Part shown: in pieces, positions 29,281 to 40,300 of the stretch
How positions within the stretch are numbered: position 1 is the first letter of the stretch
Layout: each line of letters starts with the position of its first letter
NCBI GenBank assembly: GCA_977017575.1
Contig: CDRNVI010000090.1
Span: 62,001-126,000 of the forward strand
Source of the DNA: Paramoeba atlantica
Lineage: Eukaryota > Discosea
Direction of reading: 5' to 3'
DNA length: 64,000 nucleotides
Made by a program: the position numbers and the translations under genes
The notes under the pieces: generated by a model
The model's database searches: none
What the model was told of the DNA's origin: nothing
The model's input: the letters and a program-made list of their open reading frames with translations, nothing else

Positions 29281-29648
29281 TTTGACTAGAAAAAGGATGA
29301 AACTTCCTATTCTGAACGGCTTCTTTTCGGTGTATGATTTCTAAGAATCATGCAGTTTTGAGAAGCCAATCATCGAGATTTTGAACCTCGTGTAAGAAGC
29401 ATAAAAAAGTAATTCTCCGCTTTTTGTATCACTTACTTATGGATGAGCGTGGCTTATCAATAGTTAGTTTTCAACATTTGTTTGCACTTTCTCATTATGC
29501 AAATATGTATTATACTTCGCTGAAGAATTACTGCCAATGTTCTGATATTTTTTCGCAGATTCCTGATTTGATTTCTTGCAAATATGTGGTTTGTCTACCC
29601 GCATGACGTTCTCCTAGCATCCTCACGAAGTCTTAGTATCGGGCGCTC
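29281..29648. other. Intergenic
   Basis: About 370 AT-rich bases. I see no RNA gene or repeat. Confidence 0.5.
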
Positions 29649-30422
29649 ATGCTTTCTCACCAAGTGAGACTTTTGGAGCGTTTAACCATAGCCTCTAAAT
29701 CTACGTATCGGTTTTGTACACAGTCGGGTATCGAGATACACGGTTTGGTGCAGAGACCCTTTGGCATTAGTCGTGGTATCACGCGGCCTGTTGTGGTGTG
29801 GTGCGGCTCACACCCCCAGCACAACTATAGCTTTGAGCACGCTGGCCTAAGCACGTTGTGTGACACAGCTTCCTTTGCAAACTTGATTTCGTTTCGTTTT
29901 AATTACAGAGGTGTGAGTCCCAGCGGAGGTTCACGTGACACAGCTGATGTAGACCGTTTGGATGTGATTGAAGTTCTTAAAGAAGTGGTAGAGCTATATC
30001 CACAGGGTATCGTGCTCGGCGGGATAGAATATGGTGCTTTTCTTGCCGGTAGCGTGCTGAATAGTTTTCCCCTTAAACACATTCATGGGTTCATAGCAGT
30101 TAATTATCCGTTTTGTATTATCTCGAAATTTCACACACAACACGCGTTGTTCGTTTCAGTACTGCAAAATCCGGCCGTGAAAAATCTCCCCATGTTATTT
30201 GTCAGGGACAGGAAAGACACTTCTGCTCATGTGAACTCAGAGGTAACAAACTTTTTTCAGGATCCGTCTCGCACCACAAAGTGGATCGAGATAGGTAACA
30301 AGACTTCGGATCATGGTTCTTTGCCTGTAAACGAAATCATCACAAGTGTGGGACCTTGGATAGCCGAATTATGCGGTACTGATTTTAGTACCAGCACTTC
30401 ACTTTCGGGATACCGGCGATGA
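29649..30422 (+). CDS. Alpha/beta hydrolase-fold protein, nucleophile replaced
   Basis: A 257-residue protein from ATG 29649. The fold is visible in VVVWCGSHPQHNYSFEHAGL (HPHPxxGGxMxN-like oxyanion region), LISFRFNYRGVSPSGGSRDT (FNFRGVGxSxGxFD) and VDRLDVIEVLKEVVELYP. Then comes the nucleophile elbow GIVLGGIEYGAFLAG, where relatives have GYSYGA or GYSFGA. Glu127 therefore sits where Ser is expected. A late His in TSDHGSLPV matches the catalytic His position. It is closest to the COG2945-type small hydrolases. It is probably a non-hydrolytic relative, unless Glu127 serves another chemistry. No signal peptide is obvious, although the first 25 residues are basic and hydroxylated and could target mitochondria. 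Confidence 0.75.
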   Translation: MLSHQVRLLERLTIASKSTYRFCTQSGIEIHGLVQRPFGISRGITRPVVVWCGSHPQHNYSFEHAGLSTLCDTASFANLISFRFNYRGVSPSGGSRDTADVDRLDVIEVLKEVVELYPQGIVLGGIEYGAFLAGSVLNSFPLKHIHGFIAVNYPFCIISKFHTQHALFVSVLQNPAVKNLPMLFVRDRKDTSAHVNSEVTNFFQDPSRTTKWIEIGNKTSDHGSLPVNEIITSVGPWIAELCGTDFSTSTSLSGYRR

Positions 30423-30616
30423 TTTTGGTAAATTTTGAGAGTTTTGGTTTCTGTTCTTCTGAATCGTTGTCTGCTCTAATGAGCATGTACTTCTGTACGT
30501 TACTAGTATACAATTTTTTTTCAATAAGTCACTGTACTCCACGATAAGGGACAGAGAGAATGACTTTTTTACGAGGGATTTGCATATTTTACCTTCTTTT
30601 TTAAGATTCCCGTAAA

Positions 30617-33600
30617 ATGGATTTATACGGGCGATGCATGTCTTCTTTGGAAGACGTGTATCCTGCGGAATGTACCAATGTTGATCCCAATCTTTCGTGT
30701 GCTTTTGCGGAAGTAATCAACGAAAAAAGGAATGTTGCAAAACACTGTTCAGAGATGACAAACATGGAACTCCGACTAACATCGCTTATTGAAAACTATG
30801 CAGAAAACAATTCCACTATGCTATTCGAAAGACTACGAATTCGAGAGTCCGTTGTTAAAGATGTAGATCAAGATATTCGCCGTATGGGTGGCCTAAGATC
30901 CTATGCTATTGAGGCACGAAAAATGATTCAAAGAGAACTGAGATGCATCCCGGTAGAAAAATCATATCGAGACTGGTACTTGGCATCGCATAATACCAAG
31001 ATTTTAGAGCTCCGAAAGCGTCGAAATGAATATTTAGGTTCTTTGCGATCCTGCATAGAAAATCGAAACCATCTTTACGCCATATCTACATTTAATTTGT
31101 GGAACTCCTTGCAAAGAACTGTTGAAAAGGCAACTCGCTTGCAGATTCCTCAGGAAGTTTCTGAAGAGTTTCTTTCACAACAAAATAAGTTTGATAAACT
31201 GCGAAAAAAATGTATAGCGCAACTTCTTAAAGGACTAGATCGTACAATTTTGAAGGCCCAAGGTCTTCCAGTATCTTCCTCTGAGCGTCACTTGAAGCAC
31301 TACATTAACTGTATAAACTCACTTGGCATATCGGAATTAGGCTATCATAATGTTCTGCAGTGTGTTCAATCACATGTAGAGGATCTCCTAAGCTCTTTTC
31401 TCCCGGATATCAAAACATGTTTGAGCACTTCTGACTGTTCGGGCGATTTTCTTTCCTTTCCGTGGACGAAACTGCAAAGTGTGTTAATCCGTTGCTTCAG
31501 TCGAACACTTGTTTTTCTAAACAACGTGTGTATGTTTCACGACATATTTATTGAAATAGCATTGCCACATTTCAGAATCGGTTCGAATAAATACGCCAGG
31601 GAGGGACATGTAGGCTTGCGGTACGATAGTTCATGTCCACAGTACAAGCCCATTGGTTTATCTTTCGATGGAGAAGAGAGTAATTCACATGTCAGCCAAT
31701 TAAAGCCCACAGAGATGCGCTGTAGTGAACCCTCAATAGTGAACATTGAACTTAGAAAGGCATTGCAAAAAGAAATTGGACGAGAGATGGAGGATAATGC
31801 ATCAAATCATGATAAGCATGATCCTCACATAATTTCCATTCTTCGCAGGTTGGTTGACTTTCTAGATGAATACGATTCATATCATCAGGCCGAGACTCTT
31901 GATATTGACGTCGATTCGTCCTATCTGTTGTCGAATGCGTATCCCGTTTTCCACTCTGCCGCACCTTACGCACAATTAGAATCTGTGATTAAGAGACTTT
32001 CTAGCGAAGAAGTGCATCACGAGTCCCAGTTTATAGATGAAAGTAATGTTCTAAGAAAGCCTTATGAGGCCCCTTTAGCTATATTAAGGAATGCTACGAG
32101 CGTTGCGACGAATGATTTAGTGAGAGCAAAGCAATTTCAACTACGAAGTTTCCTTTTAGAAGCCCAACAAAAATGTATTACACTGATACAAGGGCTAGCG
32201 GACGCCCCTATATACGGAACATGTCGAAGTAAGGATTTAGAAAAAGGGAAAAATGTTACTTGTGTTGAGACAAGGACTGCTACCGATGCATCTGATCTCA
32301 GCGAAACCACATATAACGTAGATGCATCATTTGGCACGCTAAGAAAAGAGTTGGCTAATATTCACGTGGATATGATACCGAATTTCTTGATCTCTAGTAA
32401 GACGCTTTCAATGCTAGAAGAAACAGGAATTGAAAAAAATTCTGTAACTTCTACGAGCAAACAATCGCGCTGTGAAAAAGATGCATTCTTGGATGCACCA
32501 AACAAGCTATGCGTGACGAGCCACATGACTTTGCCTTATATCTATTTACCACTTGCTCAGTTTAGTACTAAACTAAATGGTCTTATTTCCAAGTACGCTA
32601 GACTGTCTGAGCCGATAGTACCTCATGAGACTACTTTCTCATCATTCTTATCTCAATCGCGTGTGACCATATTGAAGCAGACACTTCCCAGCATGTATGC
32701 ACACATACTGCAACGCCTAAAAATTGCTTTGGATCACAATGCCGAAGACTTTTCCATCAGAAACGTCAAAATTTTGCGATTCCAAGTACCAGAAGACAAC
32801 AACAATCCTCTCTTCCTATTAGGAGGTACTGACTACGTGCTAGACCAAAGTTCCTGTGAGCTCGTGCGAATTCAGAATTACTGCCTCGAGTTAGCGTTAC
32901 AAATACCTTTTTGCTTTTCAGTGATGTGTAAAATTCTTTTCTCTTTGTATACTGTTTGGATAGATTATTTGTGTGGCGTCTTGAGGAGTAAGGTTCGGGA
33001 GGTGGGCCTTCCGCGCTCTCTTTTTCTCGAGCTTTCAAGCGAGCATAATGATGAACATGGTGAGCATCCTGATGACGAGTCAGTATTAAAAGTTTTTCTT
33101 TTGAACGTTTTGGGGCAGAATAGCCGAAAGTGTGGAACCGAATACACACAGTTACCGCTGTCAACTGTTCACATCTTATTGAGGTTCACTTTCTCCATTG
33201 GTCTAATGGATAATGCGTTGCGCAACATAGAGATGGCGGGAACGAACGAGATTCTTCTCTCTCGCGGGCAAGAGTCGAATTTAGAACTCACTGATTTATG
33301 TGCATTAACAAGTCGCTCTGTACTTACCGCAGAAAGCACTTCCGAAAAAAGCTTCTGCCATTTGTATAAAAGAATGCGCAGAATTAAAAGGTTTTGCTTA
33401 GCTGTCCTTGCCCTAGATTTGCGACTCTTTGCTTTTCACGTCTTGGTGAGTTCACAACACTGGACATGTGCGCTACTTAGATCCGAAATAGGACCGAGGT
33501 GCCAGTCCATGTTGCACATTCTATTACCACAACAGATTGACCTTATTTTACTTGATTTTCATGAGTATGTATTAGAACTCTTTTCTAATACGTACAGCGG

Positions 33601-33745
33601 GTCCGGTGTTATACCTGTGTCAATGAACAGCCAAGGACATTTTCTTTATTCGCTTATTCACCGCAAACAGCTTTCTAGTACTTTACTTGACGTAGTCTCA
33701 CATACATTTCCTTCTTCATCAAAGAGAATCATATTTGGAAATTAG
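30617..33745 (+). CDS. Large helical orphan protein, 1042 residues
   Basis: One frame from ATG 30617. I do not recognise the family. The N-terminal 220 residues are strongly helical and charged (ENYAENNSTMLFERLRIRES, DVDQDIRRMGGLRSYAIEAR), with coiled-coil character. The rest alternates hydrophobic helical stretches, for example the region around residue 760 (ALQIPFCFSVMCKILFSLYT) and SIGLMDNALRNIEMAGTN. A long N-terminal coiled coil followed by helical rods is the layout of vesicle-tethering (CATCHR) subunits such as exocyst, GARP or COG proteins. That is only a structural hint; no signature motif was found. No transmembrane helices are certain. Codon use and length support a real gene. Confidence 0.75.
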   Translation: MDLYGRCMSSLEDVYPAECTNVDPNLSCAFAEVINEKRNVAKHCSEMTNMELRLTSLIENYAENNSTMLFERLRIRESVVKDVDQDIRRMGGLRSYAIEARKMIQRELRCIPVEKSYRDWYLASHNTKILELRKRRNEYLGSLRSCIENRNHLYAISTFNLWNSLQRTVEKATRLQIPQEVSEEFLSQQNKFDKLRKKCIAQLLKGLDRTILKAQGLPVSSSERHLKHYINCINSLGISELGYHNVLQCVQSHVEDLLSSFLPDIKTCLSTSDCSGDFLSFPWTKLQSVLIRCFSRTLVFLNNVCMFHDIFIEIALPHFRIGSNKYAREGHVGLRYDSSCPQYKPIGLSFDGEESNSHVSQLKPTEMRCSEPSIVNIELRKALQKEIGREMEDNASNHDKHDPHIISILRRLVDFLDEYDSYHQAETLDIDVDSSYLLSNAYPVFHSAAPYAQLESVIKRLSSEEVHHESQFIDESNVLRKPYEAPLAILRNATSVATNDLVRAKQFQLRSFLLEAQQKCITLIQGLADAPIYGTCRSKDLEKGKNVTCVETRTATDASDLSETTYNVDASFGTLRKELANIHVDMIPNFLISSKTLSMLEETGIEKNSVTSTSKQSRCEKDAFLDAPNKLCVTSHMTLPYIYLPLAQFSTKLNGLISKYARLSEPIVPHETTFSSFLSQSRVTILKQTLPSMYAHILQRLKIALDHNAEDFSIRNVKILRFQVPEDNNNPLFLLGGTDYVLDQSSCELVRIQNYCLELALQIPFCFSVMCKILFSLYTVWIDYLCGVLRSKVREVGLPRSLFLELSSEHNDEHGEHPDDESVLKVFLLNVLGQNSRKCGTEYTQLPLSTVHILLRFTFSIGLMDNALRNIEMAGTNEILLSRGQESNLELTDLCALTSRSVLTAESTSEKSFCHLYKRMRRIKRFCLAVLALDLRLFAFHVLVSSQHWTCALLRSEIGPRCQSMLHILLPQQIDLILLDFHEYVLELFSNTYSGSGVIPVSMNSQGHFLYSLIHRKQLSSTLLDVVSHTFPSSSKRIIFGN

Positions 33746-34501
33746 AGTATAACATACTGTGTATTTCTTCTTTTTTTGTTCGCGGATGCACTAAATAACA
33801 TCTTACAAAAAACCGTTCTACCCTGGATGTGCCGTAGGAACTAATATTTGACGAAAAGTTCATTCTTTTCAAAAATCGTGTCAATATTTCTTGGAATGTT
33901 TTTAGTTTTAAAAACTTCTAGGACCATTTTAAGCGTCTCGGGACGCATATCCCACAATTACCATCTTCCCCCCTATTTAGCGGGGGTCGCGCGAAAGGGG
34001 GTGATCGCCAGGCGATCAAGTCCATCTCTAAAAAGAGAATCTACAAAAAATAGAGATCGTCCAGCGAATGGCAGCAATAAAGTGCAATAAAACAAACACA
34101 AGGCCCAACACAACGCCAAGATTAGCAAAAAAGCATTTCGGAGGACCAGTCAGACATTCTGAGAGAAAAGAAGCGGTCAGCGAAGTGACGCAATTTTTTT
34201 AGATCCCCCCTTATAAAACACCCCCCACCCCTTTAATATGCACATACGCCAAAAATGTGGGCATATTAAAGGGGGGGTCACAGTATGGTTAATTTTTAAA
34301 AACGTTTTCCTTTTGTATTTTTGAGAGTTTGGGACCTCCACTCGCCTGCCACGATGCTTTTTCGCGCGATTATCAGTTACAAGTTTTGTATGCTTCGTCT
34401 TTGATGATGCTATCATATCTTTTAAGATAGAGTATTTTTAGGATGTAACTAACTTGCGCAACTAACTTCGTCTTTTATAGAACTCACACTACATCACTTG
34501 C
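33746..34501. other. Intergenic with C/G-run hairpins
   Basis: About 750 bases. It holds CCCCCCCTATTTAGCGGGGG at about 33966-33985, followed by GGGGGTGATCGCC, and the perfect hairpin at 34228-34274. No host gene was found. Confidence 0.6.
34228..34274. repeat. C/G-run hairpin with 14-bp perfect arms
   Basis: CCCCTTTAATATGC (34228-34241) is the exact inverse of GCATATTAAAGGGG (34261-34274), with a 19-base loop containing GCCAAAAATG. The right arm continues into GGGGGGGTCACAG, shared with other hairpins in the window. Confidence 0.85.
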
Positions 34502-36733
34502 ATGAGTACGGCTTTTGCTCAGGAGAAGCAAAACCTTATCGCGCCACGAATAGTACCTCTTTCAGATCTTATTCCAGACGAAATGACTTTACACTCAGAC
34601 CTGGAGAAAATTTCGCCTATGTTTCGATTCACAGAACCCGTAACGTCAGCTTCTAAATGCTTTGCAAAGAACTCCGTAGAAAATGATATCTGCAAGGTTT
34701 CCGGTCTAGCGATTGACGAAATCCTTCAAGATTGCGGGCCTGCTTCCCACAATAAGGTAATCGCTCCCACTATGGACTCTTATGTTCTTGAAAATCCATT
34801 GGGAAAAGCTCCGCGAAGAGTCCTTGGATGTCGTTGCTTCTACAAATTTTGTGATGGAAAAGTACTCACTGTTCAGGTAGTCCTTAGAAATATCTTACCT
34901 AGGATGACCCATAATCGAGAAAAGACACAGGAATCGCTTCACTTAATCCCACTTACAAGGCTTACCACGGTGGGAGATGTTAAGAAGTTCATCGCAAGAT
35001 GCACAAAAGTTTCAGAAAATTTTATCTTGCTTCAGTACGAAAGTGCAATGATTGAAGACGCGCAAATTTTAGTTGAAATAGGTGTGCGTCCGCTCCATTG
35101 TCTGACCGCATATTTAGCTCACCGAATTTTGTTGCGCCTGGATTATCTGCCTAATCACAACATGGAGCGCACGTCACGGAATCGTATGATACATTTACTC
35201 GACGCTATTCACACTGCCAAATCTGTGCTCCGCGAAGGGGAAACACTTCTTAAAAACTGCATAGTGGAATCTGATTCCAGAAAAAATAACCGTTTGGTCA
35301 CTCAGCTTGACGCTCTTGTTTGTGACCCGTTATGTGGCAGCCCGATCCCACCACTCCGACCCTGCACTGTTGCCCCAATAGAGGTTCTTCCTTCTCATAA
35401 CAAAGGTTTGACAACAATCTCACCACAAAGCGATGATTCCAACAAGGCGGCACGCTGCCTGCACGCTGCGCCAAAGGGCAAGCATGAAGACAACTTGGCT
35501 GAACGAGTGCCAACTACTCAGAATTCGATGTCACCGTCATGTTACGTGGAGTCTTCTAAGATGTCGACCTGGTTACAGAAGGAAACGAATGATGTCACCG
35601 GAGAGGAGCGCTTGTTGCAAGGAGCTGGAGTTTTTCGGAATTTATCAGTGCATCGAAAATATCAAACATTACTGGCATCCTACCGGTTTCTTGAACAAGA
35701 TACCCGAAGCTTTAAAAGCAGCAATGCAGCATTTATTCGCGTTTTGGTTGATATGGCATCTTGTATACTTGAGGCGGATCATTTTGATCACCTTTTCAAA
35801 ATTTGCGCGGAGCTGCAAGGTAGAATACGACGCGAATTCAGTGATGTTGGTAGAAAGTTGCAAGACATGGTTCAAGAAAACTTTTTTGACGCAAAAAGTA
35901 CGATTAGCAATGCTTACAGCACGGCCCAAGACATGAAGGGCTCATCAAAGCATCCTAGCTTTCTGTTGTTATCCTGGATACAGTGTTACCACGATCTTAG
36001 TCGGTGCTATCTCAAGGAATCGGGGGGCTACATTACTTGTGAGATAGTACGCAAGCATAACGAGGCAGTCCATTTCCTTATTGAGTCGTACGATTTTCTG
36101 CTATCTCCAGTTGAAAGTGTTCGTGCGCTTTTGGTTTGTTCTGTTCACGCAGCAATGGTGTGGAGACCACGCCTTTTTGCATCGTCAATATGGCGAGCGC
36201 TAAGATTATCTTTATTTTACGAGTCGAAAGGGAAATTGGAAAAAGCTAACGAGTCACTGGCTTATGTTTTAACGGCAAGTTTATGTCTGGAAATTTGCTT
36301 TTCGTGTGACTTTATCGAGGGCACCGCCACAAAAATAATGCAAAGCTTATGGCAAGAAACCTTGAATTCACAGTCATTAGCGAAAGAAGGATTACTTTCT
36401 CTTCCAATTTCGTCATCCAAGGTAAAGTGTCTTACCAATACAGCGAAGGAAAGTACACAGAAAGTACATGATAGCGCAGTTGCTTGCATCAATCTGACTG
36501 CAGACTTGTTTTCACATCATTCTATTTCAGAAATTTATAAATACGCGTCAGAAGATAAATTGTGCGTTCAACTTGCAATCGCCGTAGGAAACTGCTTTAG
36601 AAAGAACGTCTGTACTGCAGTCAGTGAATTTTCTACACTTTGGTCGATATACAAGGATATTCCGAATGCTAAATTAATTGATGGAAGCATACTTGCACGA
36701 GATTTACTTCGATCCATGGCAAAACCGTGTTGA
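34502..36733 (+). CDS. Orphan protein with a possible ubiquitin-like segment, 743 residues
   Basis: From ATG 34502. I do not recognise the family. At about residues 115-210, a stretch beginning VLTVQVVLRNIL and continuing LTTVGDVKKFIARCTKVSEN, FILLQYESAMIEDAQILVEIGV and PLHCLTAYLA has the strand-strand-helix-strand pattern of a ubiquitin-like fold. This includes the order TVxxLKxxI, LxYxxxxLxDxxxLxxxGI and a final strand. The part from residue 380 to the end is helical with many Cys and could be a repeat solenoid. No transmembrane segment or catalytic motif was found. Function is unknown; the ubiquitin-like reading is inference from pattern. Confidence 0.72.
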   Translation: MSTAFAQEKQNLIAPRIVPLSDLIPDEMTLHSDLEKISPMFRFTEPVTSASKCFAKNSVENDICKVSGLAIDEILQDCGPASHNKVIAPTMDSYVLENPLGKAPRRVLGCRCFYKFCDGKVLTVQVVLRNILPRMTHNREKTQESLHLIPLTRLTTVGDVKKFIARCTKVSENFILLQYESAMIEDAQILVEIGVRPLHCLTAYLAHRILLRLDYLPNHNMERTSRNRMIHLLDAIHTAKSVLREGETLLKNCIVESDSRKNNRLVTQLDALVCDPLCGSPIPPLRPCTVAPIEVLPSHNKGLTTISPQSDDSNKAARCLHAAPKGKHEDNLAERVPTTQNSMSPSCYVESSKMSTWLQKETNDVTGEERLLQGAGVFRNLSVHRKYQTLLASYRFLEQDTRSFKSSNAAFIRVLVDMASCILEADHFDHLFKICAELQGRIRREFSDVGRKLQDMVQENFFDAKSTISNAYSTAQDMKGSSKHPSFLLLSWIQCYHDLSRCYLKESGGYITCEIVRKHNEAVHFLIESYDFLLSPVESVRALLVCSVHAAMVWRPRLFASSIWRALRLSLFYESKGKLEKANESLAYVLTASLCLEICFSCDFIEGTATKIMQSLWQETLNSQSLAKEGLLSLPISSSKVKCLTNTAKESTQKVHDSAVACINLTADLFSHHSISEIYKYASEDKLCVQLAIAVGNCFRKNVCTAVSEFSTLWSIYKDIPNAKLIDGSILARDLLRSMAKPC

Positions 36734-37351
36734 GATTAACGATAAAATGTCATTCAAAGTAAATTGGGTTCATTGATTTCAAAATTCACCTTGCGAATGA
36801 TACTCCCTTGACCTTTTGAGAATGGGTAAGAAGACTTTCTTCTTGTGAAAAGCTTCGCCCTTTATGTTCACTTGAAATTTTTGCTTTTCTTTCTATAATA
36901 TCTTTTTACTTGCTTCATTTATGTTTTGCTTGCCTCGTTTCCATCTTTTTTAGAAGCGCTACGTATAAAAATATTTTTCCTGTCTATCCGTTCACCTACC
37001 ATTTTCTATTTTTTTCTCTATTTTCGGAGACGTAGGAGGGGTTCTCACTTTATTTAAGATTTGTTCAATAACGAATTTTACTGATAAAGAATCTTGTAGG
37101 TTCAAAAGATCATAACTAATTTACAGTATCTGAAATATACTAGCTACGAAAGTCAGATTCTAGATGTTGTTACACAATCACTCAATTCAATTCACTGGAT
37201 GTAAGTCCATATCAGTCAATGAGTGTGCGTACGAGTACTGCATTAGCACTCCTGTGTAGTAGGAGTTAGAATGTATGCCTTTTCTAAAAAACCAAAATCT
37301 TAGCACGATTTATTATCTGTATTTCTAGATTTTCTGTCTTTATTTTGTTCA
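36734..37351. other. Intergenic, AT-rich
   Basis: About 620 bases, T-rich on the plus strand with many TTTTT/CTTTT runs ahead of the topoisomerase gene. This may be promoter or untranslated sequence. No RNA gene or repeat is seen. Confidence 0.5.
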
Positions 37352-40300
37352 ATGGAAGCCGCAGAACCTGTTGTTGCCCCATCGAGTAGAAAAAAGACGC
37401 TTGAACAAACCTATCAAAAGAAAACACAGCATGAGCATATTCTTGCTCGGCCTGAGATGTACATCGGGAGCTGTGAACGGATAGTCGATGAGGTTTGGAT
37501 TTATGACGAAGTTACAGGGAGTATGATTCAGCGGAAATGTTCGTGGATTCCTGGCTTGTACAAAATATTTGATGAAATATTGGTGAACAGTGCAGACAAC
37601 AAGATTCGCGACCCGAAGGGACAAACGCAAGTTCAAGTTGATATTGATCGTGAGACAGGTCGAGTTCGTGTTTGGAACAATGGAGAGGGCATTCCGGTAA
37701 AGAAGCACAAGGAGCATAACCTTTGGATTCCGGAAATGATTTTCGGTCATCTCTTGACTTCGTCGAACTACGATGATGAGGAAATGAAAGTGACCGGGGG
37801 ACGTAATGGATTCGGTGCTAAACTTACGAATGTTTTCTCACGAAAGTTTGTTGTAGAAACTTCTCATCATGCTAGTAGACGTCGTTTTAAAATGACGTGG
37901 AAGAACAATATGACGCAACACGAGGAGAGTCACATAGAACCCGATTCGGGTGAAGATTTTACCTGCGTTACTTTCTGGCCTGATTTTTCTAAATTTGGCA
38001 TGGAGAGTATGGAAAACGATATCTATGACATCATGTGTCGGCGGGTATACGATCTTGCAGGAGTTACGGACCCCTCCTTGCGAGTACGATTGAACGGAAC
38101 TATGCTAAAAATACGAAACTTTGCATCTTACGTTGATTTATACCCTACTTTCGGCGAGGAAAAAAATGACAAAAGTTTTTCCAAGATTAATGATCGATGG
38201 GAAGTTTGCGTTCGCATAAGCAATATTGGATATCAACAAGTAAGTTTCGTGAACAGTATAGCAACATCACGCGGAGGCAATCACGTAAAATATATAGTAG
38301 ACCAGATTGTAGAAAAGGTGATTGAGAGCGCAAAGAAAAAAGCGAAGGGTACTGAAGTAAAGGCGCATATGATTAAACCGCATATTTTCGTGTTCATTAA
38401 CTGTCTAATTGTGAACCCCTCGTTCGACTCACAAACAAAAGAAACGCTTAACACAACGAAACCCAACTTTGGATCCAAGTGTGTGCTTCCGAACAGCATG
38501 GTGGATTACATTCTAAAGGCCGGTCTCCTAAACAGGAGTGTCGAGGCGGCCAATAGCAAACTCACAAAGCAGATGGCAGCGAAGGCAAGGGCAGGAAGTG
38601 GACGAGTCACTGGCATCCCGAAACTTGAGGACGCAAACGACGCAGGGGGCAAGCACTCTGGAGATTGCACACTCATTCTCACCGAGGGTGACAGCGCCAA
38701 AGCCTTGGCAGTCAGTGGCCTAGGAACTATTGGTCGTGACAAATTCGGAGTTTTCCCTTTGCGAGGAAAACCTTTAAACGTTCGCGACGCAGGTATGAAA
38801 AAGGTTATGGGATGTGAAGAGATCCAGGCCATTATGAAAATTATGGGAATAAAGATCGGGACGCAATATACAAGCGCAGACGGTCTTCGTTATGGTCATA
38901 TCATGGTTATGTCAGATCAAGACCAGGATGGCAGCCATATCAAAGGTTTGATCGTGAACTTTATTCACTCTTTTTGGCCCTCTCTTGCGCGACTTCCTGG
39001 TTTTCTCACTCAATTCATTACCCCGATTGTCAAAGCTTTCGCTAAAAGATCGGGCGAAGTGAAGAGCTTCTTTGCATTGAACGCCTTTCTTGAGTGGAGG
39101 AGGAGTCTGAGCGACGTCGAAAAGAAAAATTGGACCTTCAAGTACTACAAAGGTTTAGGTACAAGCACCTCTAAAGAGGGTAAAGAATACTTTTCAAACC
39201 TCCGTGACCACAAAATTGATTTTCTCTATGTGCCCGATGGAGAGGACGACAAACAAATTGTGCTTGCTTTCGGAAAAGACAAGGCTGATGAGCGAAAGAG
39301 GTGGATACAAGATTACAAGGCGAGCTCACAAGAGCAACTCGACTATAGAATAAAACGGATGAGATACAAGGATTTCATTGACAAAGAACTCATCCAGTTT
39401 TCGATTGCGGACTGTGAGAGATCGATTCCATCCCTTGTAGACGGGTTGAAACCTGGGCAACGCAAAATATTGTACTGCTGCTTCAAAAGAAACCTGAGAA
39501 GTTCCATAAAAGTGGCTCAACTTGCCGGGTACGTCTCCGAGCACGCGGCTTATCATCATGGTGAGGCATCCTTGCAGGCAACTATAGTTGGTTTAGCACA
39601 GGATTATGTTGGAGCGAACAACGTACCTCTGTTGTTTCCCGACGGGCAGTTTGGTACTCGCTTGCAAGGAGGCAAGGACTGTGCCTCAGCTCGTTACATT
39701 TTCACTCGATTGTGCGGAGCTGCTCGTCTCTTGTATCCGAAAACAGATGATGACCTGCTTGAATACAAGGACGACGATGGATTTCCAGTAGAGCCTCATC
39801 ACTACGTACCGATTCTCCCGGTGGTACTCATCAACGGCACCACAGGAATCGGAACTGGTTTCGCCACCAGTATTCCCAACCATAACCCCTGGGACGTTTT
39901 GCAGAATATTCGCAACCTCATGGCAGGGAGGGATCTAATCCCCATGGTGCCGTGGTACTACGGCTTTCAAGGCACTATCGTGGAGCGGGAGCCCGGAAAA
40001 TATAACTCAGTGGGGACGTACCGCGTCACGAATGACATGTTGGTTCAGGTTCGGGAGCTACCGATTGGGTACTGGACAGGACAGTACAAGCAGCATCTTG
40101 AGGAGCTGATGCAAAAAGAGTTTGTTTTGACATTTCGGGAACACCACACCGATACAACTGTAGACTTTGATATTGTTCTGCACCCCGAGGTGTTACGTAC
40201 TTGGGCAGAAAAAGGTATTCTGGAGGAACGCCTCGATCTGCGCGGCTCAATTCCCGCATCTAATCTAATGTGTTTTGACGAGAACGGAAAACTAACAAAG

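Noticed and set aside
30617-33745. Naming the 1042-residue protein as exocyst Sec8 or a GARP subunit
   Set aside because: Only general coiled-coil layout supports it; no specific motif could be matched.
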